Below, in pieces: positions 16,678 through 23,393 of a stretch of 23,393 nt of DNA (within the stretch, counting starts at the first letter, position 1; each line of letters begins with the position of its first letter). Below the pieces are notes generated by a model. The model worked only from the letters and a program-made list of their open reading frames with translations, had not been told where the DNA came from and searched no databases. The stretch spans positions 1 through 23,393 of the forward strand of contig CAZVEV010000064.1 in assembly GCA_964625865.1 (NCBI GenBank), read 5' to 3'. Made by a program: the position numbers and the translations under genes. The DNA comes from CAZVEV01 sp964625865. GTDB lineage: Bacteria > Planctomycetota > Phycisphaerae > SM23-33.

Positions 16678-16947
16678 CTACCGCACTGCCCGGACGATCA
16701 CGACGATCCACACGACGCCCATCAGGCCCCACCAGAAGACCATCCCGGCCGGGTTCGGCTCGCGCCCGTCTTTGTTGCGGTGCCCGACGGTTTTGGCGAT
16801 CGCTTCCATGATCGCGCCAAAGGCGCCGCTGACGAACACGCTGTTGAGGGCCCGCGGCATGGACGGCTTGCCACGCAGCGCGCGCCATCCCATGTAGGCG
16901 CTGAGGCACAACCCGCCGATACCGATGGCCAGCATGGGTGTGTTCAC
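16678..16947 (-). CDS. Small two-TM membrane protein of unknown function (89 aa)
   Basis: GTG start at 16947 overlapping the stop of the preceding gene as GTGA, so translation is probably coupled. Two hydrophobic segments are seen, residues about 3-20 (AIGIGGLCLSAYMGW) and about 68-88 (MVFWWGLMGVVWIVVIVRAV). The loop between them is more polar and contains KTVGHRNKDGREPNPAG. I recognise no family. The gene is likely real because of the overlap and because a diverged second copy of its 3' part survives at 15653-15740. Confidence 0.6.
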   Translation of the reverse strand: MNTPMLAIGIGGLCLSAYMGWRALRGKPSMPRALNSVFVSGAFGAIMEAIAKTVGHRNKDGREPNPAGMVFWWGLMGVVWIVVIVRAVR

Positions 16948-17444
16948 GGGGTTTCGGTCTCCGGACTATCCGGCCCGCAGGGGGGCAGGGCATCGAACGC
17001 GTCCTTGGCGGCGGCGAGAATGGCTTCCTTGATCTTGGCGCCCTCCCGGTTGAGGTTGTCGTTCGCACTGTTGCCCAGGACGGACTTCATGCTCTTGTCT
17101 GACCGCAGCGCATCGAGGTCGTCCCTCAGTTGGCGGACAGGTTGCAGGTCCGCGGTGATGCCCAGGCCCGCGTAGGCGGCCTGCAGGCCGGCAAGCGTCT
17201 TGTCGAGGAACTGCCGCGCGTTGGGCTCAAACCGCTCGCGCGCAAGCCGCAGGAACACCGCGTGGGCCTCGGCATACAGGCCGGCATCGAGCATCCCTTG
17301 CGCTTTGCGGAGCCGCTTGCCCTGGCTGATCCGTATGATCAGGACGGCTATCCCCCCCAGTATGAGGATGCTGATAAGTACGATCCATACGATGGGGTCG
17401 TCCAGTAAACTTCGGGGTTGGTAACTCTGTGCTATTGCTCTCAT
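16944..17444 (-). CDS. Single-TM protein with helical cytoplasmic tail, unknown function (166 aa)
   Basis: ATG 17444 has GGAG 7 nt upstream. One TM segment lies at about residues 18-38 (IVWIVLISILILGGIAVLII), followed by basic QGKRLRKAQ, so the C-terminal part is predicted to be cytoplasmic. Residues about 44-100 resemble a TPR-like helical pair (AQGMLDAGLYAEAHAVFLRL). The tail is acidic and Pro-rich. It overlaps the 89-aa gene by 4 nt and follows the 130-aa gene by 60 nt. The three genes look like one operon of membrane proteins. No function is recognised. Confidence 0.65.
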   Translation of the reverse strand: MRAIAQSYQPRSLLDDPIVWIVLISILILGGIAVLIIRISQGKRLRKAQGMLDAGLYAEAHAVFLRLARERFEPNARQFLDKTLAGLQAAYAGLGITADLQPVRQLRDDLDALRSDKSMKSVLGNSANDNLNREGAKIKEAILAAAKDAFDALPPCGPDSPETETP

Positions 17445-17504
17445 GGGCAGGCTCCGATCAGGCTAGGGGGACAGATGCAATACTCCGGGCCGCTGGGCTG
17501 ACGG

Positions 17505-17897
17505 TCAGTCCAGCATGGCTACGGCGAACACGATGCCCGCAAACACGCCCAGAATCCAACTGACAACGTGGACCCACTTGGGCATGAACCGATAGGACCG
17601 CCGGGCCGTCAGGCAGTAGGCCCCTTGGACGAACAGGGCCCCGCCCACGACGGCCAACCCGTAATAGGCCGTGTTCCTCTCGTTGGCGGACAGCAAGAAC
17701 CCCGCCACGACACACCCCACCCCACCCAAGAGCGCCACCGTGCCGTCGCGCCGGGACTCGGACTGGTTGGCCTCGCTGGTCGGGTTCTTGTCTTCTTTCG
17801 TGAGGTACTTGTCTCTAAGGCTCGTGGGGCCCTGGTCTTCGTCCGCGCGCAACGGATCCTTGTCCTGGCCGTGGTCCTGGTCCGATGGGTCTGCCAT
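17505..17897 (-). CDS. Three-TM membrane protein with charged N-terminus, unknown function (130 aa)
   Basis: ATG 17897 is chosen over an upstream start at 18014 because GGGAG sits 6 nt before it and the upstream codons look non-coding. Residues 1-52 are hydrophilic and rich in Asp, Lys, Ser and Gln (MADPSDQDHGQDKDPLRADE). Three hydrophobic segments follow, at about 53-72 (TVALLGGVGCVVAGFLLS), 78-98 (YYGLAVVGGALFVQGAYCL) and 109-129 (VVSWILGVFAGIVFAVAML). First gene of the probable three-gene membrane operon. I recognise no family. Confidence 0.65.
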   Translation of the reverse strand: MADPSDQDHGQDKDPLRADEDQGPTSLRDKYLTKEDKNPTSEANQSESRRDGTVALLGGVGCVVAGFLLSANERNTAYYGLAVVGGALFVQGAYCLTARRSYRFMPKWVHVVSWILGVFAGIVFAVAMLD

Positions 17898-18040
17898 CAC
17901 ATGCTCCCTTCTGCCGACAACGCCGTACCCAGCGCCGCCGCTTCCCGTGGCGTATCTGTTCAGGCCCCTGAAGTCCGCGAGGTCCATTTGGCCGCGGCAA
18001 GGCACCAGCGGCAAGAGGCCAACCGGTCAACTCGAGACGT

Positions 18041-18069
18041 AGCGTAACACGCCCTGTACCAGTATGCAA
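18041..18069 (-). promoter_or_regulatory. Predicted sigma70-type promoter for the three membrane-protein genes
   Basis: The minus strand has TTGCAT (18069-18064), a 17-bp spacer and TACGCT (18046-18041), about 145 nt before ATG 17897. Spacing is ideal and both boxes are near consensus. A TTGTCT/AGACAA inverted repeat (18127-18148) lies about 60 bp upstream and might be an operator. Confidence 0.45.
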
Positions 18070-18126
18070 ACGCTTATCCGAACGGTATTCGGGACGGTTA
18101 CTCATCTTCGAGGGGAGCCCATTGGT

Positions 18127-18148
18127 CTTTGTCTGCTGACTAATAGAC
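18127..18148. promoter_or_regulatory. Small inverted repeat TTGTCT-N10-AGACAA
   Basis: A perfect 6-bp dyad with a 10-nt gap in an AT-richer patch of the ppk/membrane-operon spacer. It is a candidate operator upstream of the promoter at 18041-18069. It could be chance. Confidence 0.25.
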
Positions 18149-18190
18149 AACAGGAACGATGCGATAATTCGAGGAACATGCTCGGCCGCT

Positions 18191-18337
18191 GCGCGGTTGG
18201 CGCGCGCCGGGTGTCAACCGGCGGACTTCGAGAGATCGCTCGACGGAACAGGCGGCTTTGACAGGGGTTGCGCGGAGGGAGCTAAGGCGACAATCGGTTG
18301 GTTTCTCGCAAGAAGCGCCAGCCGGCGCCAACCGCGC
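18191..18337. repeat. 13-nt inverted repeat in the 3' spacer of ppk
   Basis: GCGCGGTTGGCGC (18191-18203) and its exact complement GCGCCAACCGCGC (18325-18337) flank about 120 nt. This lies in the 538-bp stretch 17898-18435, which otherwise holds only the predicted promoter and a small dyad. Possible 3'-end structure of the polyphosphate operon; no gene is seen. Confidence 0.45.
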
Positions 18338-18435
18338 GGTCCGCGGGGTCGTGGGATCCCAAATGTCCCGTTCCAGGCGCGAGGAGGGCGGACGACGCGC
18401 AATTCTGCCGACCTTGGCCCTGCGGAAAGTGGGCG

Positions 18436-20544
18436 TCACCTGCGCTTCTTTCGGACGGGCAGGAACTGGGTGGTCCGGGCTCCTTTGTGTTTCTTGGCCT
18501 GTCGGGCCTGGCGGTAGAGGGCCTCCTGCGCGCGGAGGGGCGTGGGGCCCGGCGGGACGGGGTGCCAGTGGCCGTCCGGCTCGAGCCGGGAGGCCTTGAC
18601 GGTGTCGCTGAAGTAGGTCTGGAGGGTATCGACCAGGCGGCGTTGCAGGGGAGCGCTTTCGACGGGGAACAGGAACTCGAGGCGCCTGTGCAGGTTTCGC
18701 GTCATCAGGTCGGCGCTGGAGAGATAGACCTCCTCGGATCCGGCATTGCGGAAGTAGAAGATGCGTGCGTGTTCGAGGAACCGGTCGATGATGGAGACGA
18801 CCTCGATGTTCTCCGAGACGCCGGCCAGGCCGGGCCTGAGGCAGCAGATGCCGCGGATGTTCAGACGAACGCGCACGCCGGCCCGGCTGGCGCGATAGAG
18901 CCCGCGGATGATCTCCGGGTCCTGGAGTGAATTGGCCTTGATCATGATCAGGCCGGGTTCGGCCCGGGTGGCGGCGTTGATCTCTCTAGCGATCATCTCC
19001 AGCACCCGCCGATGCAGGCCCGTGGGGGCGATGGAGAGCTTGGACAGCCCGACGGGTTCGGAGTAGCCGGTCAGGATGTTGAAGAACGCCGAGACGTCGG
19101 CGGTCAGTTGGCGGTCGGCGGTCATCAGGCCGAGGTCCGAATACAGCTTGGCCGTCTTGTCGTGGTAGTTGCCCGTCCCGAGATGCGCGTACCGGCGGAT
19201 TCCCGTGCTCTCGCGCCGGACGATCAGGAGGGCCTTGACGTGGGTCTTGTGGCCGGAGATGCCGTAGATGACGTCACAGCCCGCCTCTTCGAGCCGCCTG
19301 GCCCAGTCGACGTTCTGCTGCTCGTCGAACCGCGCCTTGAGCTCCACCAGGACGGTGACCTGCTTCTTGTTGCGTGCGGCGGTTTCAAGGGCGGCGACGA
19401 TAGGCGAGTCGCTGGCCGTCCGGTAGAGCGTCTGCTTGATGGCCATCACCTGGGAGTCTTCGGCGGCCTGTTCGAGCATCGTCACCACCGGATCGAACGA
19501 CTCGTAGGGATGGAACAGCATCACGTCGCGCCGGCGAAGCGTCGCGTAGATGTCGTCCGAGCCGATCAGGTCCTGCGGGGGCTGGGGCGGCCAGTCGGGG
19601 TATCGCCACTGGTCAAGTCCGTTGCGATTGACCAGTTCCCACAGGGCCCTGGCGTCGACGAGGCCGGCGACGGCAAAGATATCGCCCTGCCTGACATCGC
19701 ACAGGGCCGTCAGATACTCCTTCAGTTGCGTCTCGGCGTCCTGGGCGATTTCCAGCCGGACAACCGACCGTCGCATCCGTTCGTGGACGGCCTTCTCGAT
19801 GGCGACCAGCAGGTCCCCGCCTTCGTCGTCATCGACCGGGACGTCGGCGTCGCGCGTGATCCGGAAGGCCGCCGCCGAAAGCACGGTATGCCCGGGGAAC
19901 ATCGCCGCGGCGTGGGCGGCGACCACGTCGTCAAGCTTGGCCAGCCTGAGGCCCTTCTTTGCGGTCAGCGCGACAAGCCGAGGCAGGCATCCGGGCAGGG
20001 GGATCGCCGCCACGAACGGGCCCTCGTCCGAACCGTCTTTCTGCACCACGAGCCCGATGTAGACCCGCAGGCCGACAAGCATCGGGGCCGGCTCGATCTT
20101 CTCGAGGGCCAATGGCGTGAGCACGGGCAGGACCTCGCGCCGGAAGTACCTGGCCAGTTCCTTGCGATCACTGTCCGTCCACTCCTGCCGGTCCACCAGG
20201 GCCACGTCGTGCTCGCGCAACTGCTCGATCGTGTGCCTGATGCCCGTGTCCTGATCGGCGACCATCGTTCGCACTCGCCGCGCGATCTGGCGCAACTGCT
20301 GACCGGGCGTCAGTCCGGCCAGGTCACGCTTGCGCAGCCGCGCGGAGAGCTGTTGCTTGAGCCCGCCGACGCGGATCATGAAGAACTCGTCCAGGTTGGA
20401 GCTGACGATGGCGAGGAACTTCAGGCGTTCCAGCAGGGGGATGTCTTCTCGCAAGCCCTCCCGCAGGACGCGGTCGTTGAACTCCAACCAGCTCAACTCC
20501 CGGTTGATGTACAGTGCGGAGGATTCGAGATCAGCTTTCTTCAT
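18436..20544 (-). CDS. ppk: Polyphosphate kinase 1
   Basis: A 702-aa enzyme, normal length for Ppk1. It reversibly transfers the ATP gamma-phosphate to polyphosphate. The N-terminal domain begins with YINRELSWLEFNDRVL and continues VSSNLDEFFMIRVGGLKQ (residues 12-65). The head domain spans about 110-320. The two phospholipase-D-like C-terminal domains follow, with HPYESFDPVV at 345. The autophosphorylated His is His435 (GHKTHVKALL), and His592 (FLEHARIFYF) is the second active-site His; both match the E. coli positions. YLSSADLMTRNLHRR is at 607-621. The C-terminus ends in a basic tail (RQAKKHKGAR...VRKKRR). No residue is missing. ATG 20544 lies 30 nt after the ppx stop, so the two are probably co-transcribed. 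Confidence 0.97.
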   Translation of the reverse strand: MKKADLESSALYINRELSWLEFNDRVLREGLREDIPLLERLKFLAIVSSNLDEFFMIRVGGLKQQLSARLRKRDLAGLTPGQQLRQIARRVRTMVADQDTGIRHTIEQLREHDVALVDRQEWTDSDRKELARYFRREVLPVLTPLALEKIEPAPMLVGLRVYIGLVVQKDGSDEGPFVAAIPLPGCLPRLVALTAKKGLRLAKLDDVVAAHAAAMFPGHTVLSAAAFRITRDADVPVDDDEGGDLLVAIEKAVHERMRRSVVRLEIAQDAETQLKEYLTALCDVRQGDIFAVAGLVDARALWELVNRNGLDQWRYPDWPPQPPQDLIGSDDIYATLRRRDVMLFHPYESFDPVVTMLEQAAEDSQVMAIKQTLYRTASDSPIVAALETAARNKKQVTVLVELKARFDEQQNVDWARRLEEAGCDVIYGISGHKTHVKALLIVRRESTGIRRYAHLGTGNYHDKTAKLYSDLGLMTADRQLTADVSAFFNILTGYSEPVGLSKLSIAPTGLHRRVLEMIAREINAATRAEPGLIMIKANSLQDPEIIRGLYRASRAGVRVRLNIRGICCLRPGLAGVSENIEVVSIIDRFLEHARIFYFRNAGSEEVYLSSADLMTRNLHRRLEFLFPVESAPLQRRLVDTLQTYFSDTVKASRLEPDGHWHPVPPGPTPLRAQEALYRQARQAKKHKGARTTQFLPVRKKRR

Positions 20545-20574
20545 CGTTGGCGTAGTTCTTCTTGCCGGGCTGCA

Positions 20575-22164
20575 CTATCCTTCGCCTTCCAGGCGAATAC
20601 GCAGGCCGAACGTACTGGCGAACAGGTCGCCCTTCTTCTTCAAGGCCGTCTGTTCGAGGTACAGGTCGGACGCCCCGGGGATCTGGAGAGTCACCTCGTC
20701 CGCATCGCGTCGCAGCACAAAGTTATCCACCTGCTGGCCGTGGCCTCGGTCCAGGGCGTCGGCGACGCGAAGCAGGGCCGCCAGCTTGCAGATGATCACG
20801 CGGTGGTCGCGGCGCATGGCCATGTAGGGCTCATGCGTCGGCCGGGGCATGTTGCCCCGGTGGTATCGGGCGACGTTCGCGACGATCTGCTGCTCGTAGG
20901 CCTGCAGCCCGAACAGTTCGGAATTGCTCAGGAGGTAGTAGCTGTGCTTGTGGTGGGCCCTGGCGCTGATGAAGCCGCCCACTTCGTGGAGCAACGACGC
21001 CAGTTGCAGCAGGAGCCTGTCCCGGGCGGTCAGTCCGTGATCGTCCTGAAGCGCGTCGAACAGGCCCAGGGCCAGCCTGGTCACGTGGCGGGCGTGGTCC
21101 ATGTCCACGTAGTACTTCCTGGCCAGGGCTTCCGAGGACGAGACGATCCCCGCGGCGACTTCCTCCTCGGGCTTGCCGCGGACCCAGCCGGCCAGGTCGA
21201 GCAGCAGCCCTTCGCGGATGGTCACGTCGGAAACCAGGATGCCCTTGGCCGCCGTCGCGCGGAGGATCGCATCGTGGATGATCATCGCGGGCACGAGCGT
21301 CTCGGCCACCGCGAAGGGAAGACCGTAGCGGCCGGCGATGCGATCGGGCGTTTGCGTCCGGCACTGGGCCAGGAGGTCCTGGAAGGGGCCTTTCTCGGCA
21401 ATCGACAGATCGCTTCGCGCCTTCGGCGTGCCGATCTGGTCGGCTATGAAGCGCGCGTCGCTGCCGAGGGCGATGACGTTGCGCACCTTTCGGAGCGGCA
21501 TGTCCTTGGTCATGGCCGAGACGACGCTGGCGACGTGCCCGGCGAGCACCTGCGAGGCACGTTCGGGCCTCTCGCGGGACGTTCCGAGCTGCTGCATGAG
21601 CCGAATGGCCCCGAGCGGACTGCTGGCCGAATGGATGATCCTGCCGTTGTGCTGGATCGTCATCAACGTGCTGCCGCCCCCCACCTCTATCACCAGCCAG
21701 TAGCCCCTGCGGATCAGCGACTTGGCCACCTGGCGAACCGCCAGGGTCATCAACAACGCCTCCTCCGTCGGCTGGAGGATGTCCACTTCGAAGCCCGTGG
21801 CCATGAAGATCCGGTCGCAGAAGGCGTCGGCGTTGCTCGCTTCCCGGACGGAGCTGGTGGCCACCGTGCGGATGTGCTCCACGCCATAGGCGTCCAGCAT
21901 GCGGCGGTGCCCTTTCAGCAGGTCCACCACGTGGTTCATGGTCAATCGGGAGATACGGCCTGACGTGAACGTGTCCCGCCCGAGCGGAGCGGGCAGCCGC
22001 GCCCGGTCAAGGATCAGCAGGTTGCCGTCTTCATGGGCCTCGGCCAGCACCAGGCGGATCTGGTTCGAGCCGATATCGATTACACCGATCGGCTCGGGAG
22101 CGGGCAGAGAAGGTTGATCGCCCGACTCCGGGCCAACCGCACGTTTCCTGCTAGCGCGGGCCAT
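20575..22164 (-). CDS. ppx: Exopolyphosphatase / guanosine pentaphosphatase family, Ppx/GppA with HD-like domain
   Basis: A 529-aa ASKHA-fold phosphatase that removes terminal phosphates from polyphosphate or pppGpp. Phosphate-binding motifs are visible: GVIDIGSNQIRLVL (27-40), TVATSSVREASN (about 100-111), and VIEVGGGSTLM (about 157-167). Residues about 310-529 form the helical HD-like domain with LLHEVGGFISARAHHKHSYY near 391; Glu replaces the HD Asp, as is usual in Ppx proteins. The first 25 residues are a polar basic extension. ATG 22164 has GGAGGT 8 nt upstream, a strong site. The gene is 51 nt from the CHAD gene upstream and 30 nt from ppk downstream. Whether it prefers polyphosphate or pppGpp cannot be read from sequence, but the context favours polyphosphate. 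Confidence 0.95.
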   Translation of the reverse strand: MARASRKRAVGPESGDQPSLPAPEPIGVIDIGSNQIRLVLAEAHEDGNLLILDRARLPAPLGRDTFTSGRISRLTMNHVVDLLKGHRRMLDAYGVEHIRTVATSSVREASNADAFCDRIFMATGFEVDILQPTEEALLMTLAVRQVAKSLIRRGYWLVIEVGGGSTLMTIQHNGRIIHSASSPLGAIRLMQQLGTSRERPERASQVLAGHVASVVSAMTKDMPLRKVRNVIALGSDARFIADQIGTPKARSDLSIAEKGPFQDLLAQCRTQTPDRIAGRYGLPFAVAETLVPAMIIHDAILRATAAKGILVSDVTIREGLLLDLAGWVRGKPEEEVAAGIVSSSEALARKYYVDMDHARHVTRLALGLFDALQDDHGLTARDRLLLQLASLLHEVGGFISARAHHKHSYYLLSNSELFGLQAYEQQIVANVARYHRGNMPRPTHEPYMAMRRDHRVIICKLAALLRVADALDRGHGQQVDNFVLRRDADEVTLQIPGASDLYLEQTALKKKGDLFASTFGLRIRLEGEG

Positions 22165-22215
22165 CTGCTGTCACCTCCGCCTCATGGGCAGATACCTTGA
22201 TCAGAGCCGGACCGT

Positions 22216-23256
22216 TCACGAAGGCTCCTCCGCGAGAGCCGACCTGATGTACGAGCACAGGTTCCGACGTTGCCGGCCCGCCGAGGGGACCCGGGCCTGG
22301 GTGTCCAGCGTGACGATCAGATCGCGCCAGACGTTGCTCGAACGGAGCCCTTTCCACGTGGTGCCGGCCTTGCGGAACAGTCGGGCACGGCGCCGGGCAT
22401 GGGACGTCTTAAGGTGCGCCAGACCGGGCTTGAGCGATCGCATGGCCCCCGCGAGGATCACTGATGGGCCCGCGTGCTTCGTGTCTCCCCCGATGAAGCC
22501 CTCGAGGACCTCTATCCAGACATCGCAGTCGTGAACGTTGCCCAGGAGCGTCTGCAGCCGCCTGGCGGACTTGATGGGCGTGCGCAACAGGTCGGGATAG
22601 GCCGGCGCGATCGCTTCCATGGTATATCGCAGGTGCTTGGCGGCTATTCTCATGCGGTGATGATCGGCTATCTCCTGTCGATTGTCCAGACACGGGGCCA
22701 GTTCCAGGAGGTCCAGCAGTTCCCCGGCCACCGCGCGCCGCCCCAGCGCGTAGACGGCGTCCGATCCAAGATCCGTGTTGCCCTCATGCAGTTCGATCGC
22801 CCTGGCGGTCGTGTCGGCGATGGCCTTGGGCACGCCGCTGCGGCCGAAACGGTCGATCGTGCTGATGACCCGGGGCTGGGCCTGCTGGCGCCGCAACTGG
22901 CAGGCCAGGAGGAACGCCTGGACCCCCTTCCGCAGTTTTGCCCCTTGGAGGCGCTGCAGGTAATCCGTCAGGAAGAGAATCTGGACATCCGCGTCGCGGG
23001 CGCTTCCCAGCCGCCTGGTGACGCGCTTGATCTCAGTTTGCCAGGTCTTAACCGTCCTGCGCGTGAAGCACTGGCCGAACAGACGCAGCCCGCTGCGCAG
23101 GCGGCGGGAGGCGACGCGAGAGCGGTGCACGCCTTCGACGTCCCGCGCCAAGCGCGCTATCGCCATGTTCTCCAAGAGCTTTCGTATCTGCCCCTGGAGG
23201 TATTGGGCTGCCAGGAGTTGCAGGCTGCCATCAGTATTGAACGGGTCGGGTTGCAT
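22216..23256 (-). CDS. CHAD domain protein (polyphosphate-binding)
   Basis: A 346-aa all-helical CHAD (conserved histidine alpha-helical domain) protein. Two four-helix halves show the expected conserved basic motifs: VHRSRVASRRLRSGLRLF (about 42-60) and RDADVQ (about 84) in the first, MRIAAKHLRYTMEAI (about 200-214) and LQTLLGNVHDCDVW (about 232) in the second. Conserved His, Arg and Lys residues line a polyphosphate-binding groove in characterised members. There is no N-terminal CYTH domain. ATG 23256 is preferred to an upstream TTG at 23307; the ribosome site is weak either way. First gene of the CHAD-ppx-ppk cluster. The protein would localise on, or regulate, polyphosphate granules (family knowledge); its exact role is inferred. 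Confidence 0.93.
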   Translation of the reverse strand: MQPDPFNTDGSLQLLAAQYLQGQIRKLLENMAIARLARDVEGVHRSRVASRRLRSGLRLFGQCFTRRTVKTWQTEIKRVTRRLGSARDADVQILFLTDYLQRLQGAKLRKGVQAFLLACQLRRQQAQPRVISTIDRFGRSGVPKAIADTTARAIELHEGNTDLGSDAVYALGRRAVAGELLDLLELAPCLDNRQEIADHHRMRIAAKHLRYTMEAIAPAYPDLLRTPIKSARRLQTLLGNVHDCDVWIEVLEGFIGGDTKHAGPSVILAGAMRSLKPGLAHLKTSHARRRARLFRKAGTTWKGLRSSNVWRDLIVTLDTQARVPSAGRQRRNLCSYIRSALAEEPS

Positions 23257-23393
23257 GTGCGGTAGGCGCTTTCCAGACAATTCTATCGTGCCCGGCAAGA
23301 CCCACAAGCGGTTGTGTACGACCTTTTTTTTCGGCTCCTCCGGATAATGCGTAGGTCAACGCGGGCGCATCGACCTGACGGGATCGATACACC
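23257..23393. other. Upstream region of CHAD-ppx-ppk cluster
   Basis: The 137 bp to the window edge contain a TTGACC box at about 23360 (minus strand) without a good -10. A GGAGGAG is followed by an A8 run (T8 on plus, about 23323-23330) but by no ATG. On plus, a small CACAA-GCGG-TTGTG stem precedes the T8 by 7 nt and could be a weak terminator for a gene outside the window. Nothing else is seen. Confidence 0.3.

Noticed and set aside
18197..18599. Plus-strand ORFs in the ppk downstream spacer
   Set aside because: They overlap the 3' end of ppk or the inverted repeat, lack ribosome sites, and have featureless Arg/Gly-rich translations.
19012..21963. 983-codon open frame antisense to ppk and ppx
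   Set aside because: It lies opposite two unmistakable genes; long antisense frames are expected in GC-rich DNA, and its translation is low-complexity with no recognisable motif.
23303..23330. Rho-independent terminator with T8 at the right edge
   Set aside because: The stem is only 5 bp, is separated from the T-run by 7 nt, and no plus-strand gene precedes it; kept only as a remark.

Overview
The window is GC-rich DNA, apparently from a planctomycete (Phycisphaerae-like) bacterium. This is inferred from the protein families present: a haem-binding protein related to hydrazine synthase alpha, DUF3472 and DUF6288 proteins, a Kelch-propeller/sodium-symporter fusion, NPCBM domains, and a BadF-type activase with the features of the very long form. 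No rRNA, tRNA, CRISPR array, transposase or phage gene was seen.

Left part (1-9.3 kb). The minus strand carries the N-terminal part of a 2-hydroxyacyl-CoA dehydratase activase that runs off the window. It is preceded by a possible 35-codon leader ORF that overlaps its start. Upstream are a secreted Kelch-propeller/SSS symporter fusion and a secreted GH31 glycosidase with CBM32 and NPCBM modules. The last two look like a small glycan-use locus: the sugar is released outside or in the periplasm, possibly epimerised, then imported with sodium. A divergent promoter region at 7716-7966 separates GH31 from a plus-strand exported DUF5077/DUF3472 protein.

Middle part (9.4-15.5 kb). A plus-strand exported protein with an NPCBM-like domain, a beta-propeller, a HzsA-like middle region and two CxxCH haem sites converges on a minus-strand exported PDZ/DUF6288 protein. 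The 474-bp gap between them is almost entirely nested inverted repeat. A second, unrelated 140-bp palindrome lies at 1231-1371.

Right-middle part (15.5-18.4 kb). Here are a lower-GC putative lipoprotein gene and three small membrane proteins without recognised function. A decayed 88-bp copy of the last membrane gene lies on the other side of the lipoprotein gene, so that gene is flanked by an imperfect direct repeat.

Right part (18.4-23.4 kb). A compact minus-strand polyphosphate cluster holds CHAD protein, Ppx/GppA exopolyphosphatase and polyphosphate kinase Ppk1, in transcription order. These would bind, break down and make polyphosphate respectively. A sigma70-like promoter downstream of ppk probably drives the small membrane-protein genes.
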